A stretch of 6,294 bases of DNA from the NCBI GenBank assembly GCA_035290885.1, contig DATDTL010000047.1, forward strand, positions 1-6,294, read 5' to 3'. Below, piece by piece: positions 4,046 to 6,294 of this stretch. Each line of letters starts with the position of its first letter. The first letter of the stretch is position 1. Both the position numbers and the translations under genes were made by a program. Below the pieces are notes generated by a model. It was not told the origin of the DNA and ran no database searches. It was given only the letters and a program-made list of their open reading frames with translations. This DNA is from JACQID01 sp035290885 (lineage in GTDB: Archaea; Aenigmatarchaeota; Aenigmatarchaeia; GW2011-AR5).

Positions 4046-5551
4046 TTAAGGGCTTCTGATCTTGCCGAATTTCTCCATGGGCGTCCCGTCAAAGATGCCC
4101 TGTATGGCATCCATGAGCGAACCCTCGGAGACGCGCACCTGCTTTTGCGTATCCCTATCGCGTATCGTGACCGTGCCGTCCTTCATAGTGTCGTAATCAA
4201 CCGTGATGCACAGCGGCGTTCCGGCTTCGTCTTGGCGGTAGTACATCCTGCCTATGGAACCGGTTTCGTCGTAAGCGCAGTAATACCGTTTTCTCAGCAT
4301 ATCAAATATTTCCTTTGCCTTGACGGGTAGATCGTCCTTGCGCACGAGCGGGAAAACCGCGACTTGATAAGGCGCTATCGATGATGGGAACGAAAAGAAA
4401 AGGCGTTCCTTCTCTTCCTTCATCACAGATTCCATTATGCATATCATGGGTCTGTCTATTCCATATGCCACTTCTATGACGTTAGGGATAAACTTTCCGG
4501 CTTCGCCGGATACTTCCATGCTCTGCTTGCTCTGCTGCTGGTGGCGCTTCAGGTCATAATCCGTGCGGTCGGCTATTCCCACAAGCTCCACGACGCCGTA
4601 TTTGTCTGACAGGAACTCAATGTCCCACGTATCCGAGGAATAGAAGCTTCTTTCGTCGTCCCTATGCTGGCGCAATCGCAGTTTCTTCATGTCCATTCCC
4701 ATCTTTCTAAAAAGCATAATGGATTGCGCAAGGAAATACGCTATAGGCTGTTTCACCCGCTTCTTTACCACAAGCTCCGAGAATTTCATCCTAACGGCTT
4801 TTTCCGAGCCTTTGACAAGCGCATCTGCTTCCATCGGTGCGATTTCGTCAAAGCCCTTCCATTCAATTGTGCTTGGCGCGATGAAGAACTGTATCTCGGC
4901 CTGCGTGAACTCGCGCTGGCGGATGATGGATTTTCGTGGCGAAATCTCGTTGCGGAAGCTTTTGCCTATCTGGATGACGCCAAAAGGAATCTTGCGGCGC
5001 GCGATTTCATAAAGCCTGCGGAACGGCATGTAAGTTGTCTGCGCCGTTTCCGGGCGAAGCGCGCCCTCAATCTTGTTTTTGCCCGGGCCGATGAACGTCT
5101 TGAACATCATGTTGTAATCGTAAACCCTGCCCAACGCGCCTTTGCACTTCGGGCATCTTATGTTATTCTCTTTTATCATAGCGTCCATCTCCGCCATGGT
5201 ATTGCCCTCAGCACTCTTTCCGGTCTTCTCTTTAATTATGTGGTCAGCGCGATAGGGTTCGCCGCACTTCTCGCATTCCGTGGTGCGGTCGGCAAAGCTC
5301 TCCACGTGGCCGGAAGCTATCCACGGGCTTATGGACGTAAGCACCGGCGCCTCCACAGACAGGCACCCTTCCTGCATCACGTAGTGGTCAAATATCGCAT
5401 CCTGTATGTGCTTCTTGAGAAGCGTGCCGAGCGGGCCGTAATCGTAGAAGCCGGAAACTCCGCCGTAAATCTCCTGCGACGGCCAGAAGAACCCGCGGTT
5501 CTTCGCTATCTCCTCGATCCTGTCAAGCAGCGTTTCCTTCTCAGGCACCAT
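4046..5551 (-). CDS. glyS: Glycyl-tRNA synthetase, archaeal/eukaryotic α2 type
   Basis: This class II synthetase charges tRNA-Gly with glycine using ATP, in the cytoplasm, as a homodimer. The 501-residue product shows the N-terminal GGVSGFYDYGPLG (30-42) and motif 1 region ending ASGHVESFAD (79-88). A zinc-type CxxC pair follows (C93/C96 and C133/C136). RPETAQ is at 166-171, motif 2 with FRNEISPR at 199-206 and REFTQAEIQFF at 213-223, and motif 3 with YGIDR at 363-367. The C-terminal anticodon-binding domain begins near 391 (SIAPYQVAVFPL, GSIGRMYYRQDEAGTP, VTIRDRDTQKQVRV). The GSIGR segment usually continues RY; here it is MYY, a small deviation. Length is slightly below the 550-570 common in archaea, so insertions are trimmed but no domain is missing. 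The ATG at 5551 is supported by a TATA box at leaderless distance. Confidence 0.97.
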   Translation of the reverse strand: MVPEKETLLDRIEEIAKNRGFFWPSQEIYGGVSGFYDYGPLGTLLKKHIQDAIFDHYVMQEGCLSVEAPVLTSISPWIASGHVESFADRTTECEKCGEPYRADHIIKEKTGKSAEGNTMAEMDAMIKENNIRCPKCKGALGRVYDYNMMFKTFIGPGKNKIEGALRPETAQTTYMPFRRLYEIARRKIPFGVIQIGKSFRNEISPRKSIIRQREFTQAEIQFFIAPSTIEWKGFDEIAPMEADALVKGSEKAVRMKFSELVVKKRVKQPIAYFLAQSIMLFRKMGMDMKKLRLRQHRDDERSFYSSDTWDIEFLSDKYGVVELVGIADRTDYDLKRHQQQSKQSMEVSGEAGKFIPNVIEVAYGIDRPMICIMESVMKEEKERLFFSFPSSIAPYQVAVFPLVRKDDLPVKAKEIFDMLRKRYYCAYDETGSIGRMYYRQDEAGTPLCITVDYDTMKDGTVTIRDRDTQKQVRVSEGSLMDAIQGIFDGTPMEKFGKIRSP

Positions 5552-5574
5552 AAGAGGATTATTATGGCGCTATT

Positions 5575-5582
5575 CTTAAATG
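5575..5582 (-). promoter_or_regulatory. TATA box, leaderless promoter of glyS
   Basis: On the minus strand CATTTAAG is centred about 27 nt upstream of the glyS ATG, with no Shine-Dalgarno in between, so the mRNA should begin at or near the start codon. It lies in the 48-bp gap after the preceding minus-strand gene, so glyS has its own promoter and does not depend on that gene's transcript. Confidence 0.72.
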
Positions 5583-5599
5583 CCTGAGCCGAATCTTGG

Positions 5600-6046
5600 T
5601 TACCGTGTTATCGGCGGCTTGCCTGATGCGTACCGTGAAACGCCGTTAGGAAGGTTGCCGGAATTGTCTGCGCCTGACTTTTTTATTCCTACCACGTTTC
5701 CGTATTGTTCCAGAACGAGGACCCGCATTGACGCCAAATCTCCGAGTGCTTGAACGCCAAAATCCTGCAACACGCTGGGAGCGGAGGACGGATCAAAAAA
5801 TATTACCTCGCGTCTCGACTCTCCGTTGTAATAAAAACTTACCGCTAATATGGGCATGCCCTGAGGGTATCCGGACAATCTCAAATCTGCTCTTCGCAAC
5901 TCTGCTGGATATGTCTCCAGCGTACCGGCCGCCTCTATTGTTCCCGGCCGTGCGTTCGGCTTGTTTCCATCATTAAATAATGAGGCGTATCTGGCTGTAT
6001 AATGATCTGCCATTTCACAAGCTTGCCCGAAACGTTTATAAGCCAT
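5600..6046 (-). CDS. Hypothetical 148-residue soluble protein
   Basis: I do not recognise the family. The start is placed at the ATG at 6046 (MAYKRFGQ), not at an in-frame TTG 33 codons upstream (6145), because a TATA-like TTTAAATA (6075-6082) lies inside that extension at promoter distance from 6046. The N-terminal part (1-50) is polar and may be helical. Residues 63-125 look like an α/β domain: strands MPILAVSFYYNG and REVIFFDP, helix APSVLQDFGVQALGDLA, then strands MRVLVLEQYG and NVVGIKK. The last 25 residues are Gly/Asn/Ser/Pro-rich and probably disordered. No membrane segment or signal peptide is seen. It precedes glyS on the same strand by 48 bp, but glyS has its own promoter. Confidence 0.72.
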   Translation of the reverse strand: MAYKRFGQACEMADHYTARYASLFNDGNKPNARPGTIEAAGTLETYPAELRRADLRLSGYPQGMPILAVSFYYNGESRREVIFFDPSSAPSVLQDFGVQALGDLASMRVLVLEQYGNVVGIKKSGADNSGNLPNGVSRYASGKPPITR

Positions 6047-6074
6047 GAAATTACTCGCGCGGCGGAAAACGGCG

Positions 6075-6082
6075 TTTAAATA
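6075..6082 (-). promoter_or_regulatory. TATA-like box of the 148-residue gene
   Basis: Read on the minus strand this is TATTTAAA, centred about 32 nt before the ATG at 6046. The predicted transcription start is near 6053, giving a leader of only some 7 nt. Its position inside the longer open frame is the main reason for choosing the shorter protein. Confidence 0.6.
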
Positions 6083-6204
6083 TCTTTCCCGTATAGAAAT
6101 AGCAGGATTGGTATGTCCCAATTTATACAATAACCGGAAAGGCAATCTCTTCTAGCCTTATTTACATAAAATTGAACCCTTTACCTGCAGGGCTCTTCTT
6201 CAAG
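6083..6204. other. Intergenic DNA between divergent promoters
   Basis: This stretch separates the minus-strand gene from the plus-strand promoter at 6205. It is A+T-rich in the middle (near 6159-6176). CCTGCAGG at 6184-6191 is an 8-bp palindrome of a length expected by chance. I see no RNA gene or convincing coding frame in it. Confidence 0.4.
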
Positions 6205-6211
6205 TTTAAAT
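6205..6211 (+). promoter_or_regulatory. TATA-like box of the gene at the right edge
   Basis: TTTAAAT centred near 6208 predicts transcription starting around 6234, just after the GC-rich palindrome at 6212-6233 and a few bases before an ATG at 6241. Confidence 0.6.
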
Positions 6212-6233
6212 AGGCCCGCGAATATGCGGGCCT
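6212..6233 (+). repeat. GC-rich inverted repeat between TATA box and predicted start
   Basis: AGGCCCGC (6212-6219) and GCGGGCCT (6226-6233) are perfect reverse complements separated by six bases (GAATAT); a G·U pair could add a ninth. If transcription starts near 6234, the repeat is DNA between TATA box and start, a place where a bound dimeric repressor would block polymerase. If transcription starts upstream of it, it would be a strong 5' hairpin of the mRNA. Confidence 0.6.
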
Positions 6234-6270
6234 CTATGTCATGTTAGCGAAAGCTATGAAAATAAAATTC

Positions 6271-6276
6271 GGAGGT
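6271..6276 (+). promoter_or_regulatory. Strong Shine-Dalgarno before ATG 6284
   Basis: GGAGGT ends 7 nt before the ATG at 6284, the strongest ribosome-binding site in the window. It favours that ATG over the ATG at 6241, which is in another frame. Confidence 0.75.
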
Positions 6277-6283
6277 TGTGAAA

Positions 6284-6294
6284 ATGGGAATAGA
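6284..6294 (+). CDS. First codons of a gene cut by the window end
   Basis: ATG GGA ATA and two further bases follow the GGAGGT site. Only Met-Gly-Ile can be read, so nothing can be said about the product. An alternative frame from ATG 6241 (MLAKAMKIKFGG...) is also open to the edge and cannot be excluded. Confidence 0.6.

Noticed and set aside
4664..5587. Plus-strand open frame of 307 codons opposite glyS
   Set aside because: It is antisense to a synthetase with intact motifs along its length. The translation has no recognisable motif and is rich in His, Arg and Ala, as expected of a shadow frame in this codon usage.

Overview
The window looks archaeal. It carries the end of a topoisomerase VI A subunit, an archaeal tRNA-splicing endonuclease, two intron-bearing tRNA genes without encoded CCA, a eukaryote/archaeal-type glycyl-tRNA synthetase, and TATA-like boxes at the archaeal distance from the likely starts (several mRNAs appear leaderless). 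GGTGAT- and GGAGGT-type Shine-Dalgarno sites occur where a leader is likely. Small compact genes and tRNA introns at unusual positions would fit a DPANN lineage such as Micrarchaeota, but that placement is inference.

Layout: (1) bases 2-745, + strand, 3' part of top6A with the whole TOPRIM region. (2) 814-1028, two tandem tRNA genes, Asn(GTT) and Phe(GAA), 6 nt apart behind one TATA-like box. Each is interrupted by a short intron outside the canonical 37/38 site: Asn between positions 30 and 31 (30 nt), Phe in the D-loop (about 32 nt). (3) 1107-1805, a single-pass membrane coiled-coil protein with cysteines in heptad register. (4) 1937-2557, endA, the enzyme that excises such introns, behind a 131-nt leader region with inverted repeats. 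(5) 2602-3714, a protein with four CBS domains fused to a C-terminal domain resembling the ribosome hibernation factor HPF/RaiA. (6) - strand, 3720-4022, an unknown 100-residue protein just downstream of glyS (4046-5551), meeting the CBS gene tail to tail. (7) - strand, 5600-6046, another unknown protein. (8) 6205-6294, promoter, palindrome, Shine-Dalgarno and first codons of a further + strand gene cut by the window end.

The common theme is translation: tRNA genes, tRNA splicing, tRNA charging and a probable ribosome-silencing factor. The most notable points are the two non-canonical tRNA introns about 1 kb from endA, a lysine-rich enlargement of the EndA loop between catalytic Tyr and His, the Bateman-module/HPF fusion, and the cysteine ladder in the membrane coiled coil. 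No CRISPR array, insertion sequence or mobile element was seen.
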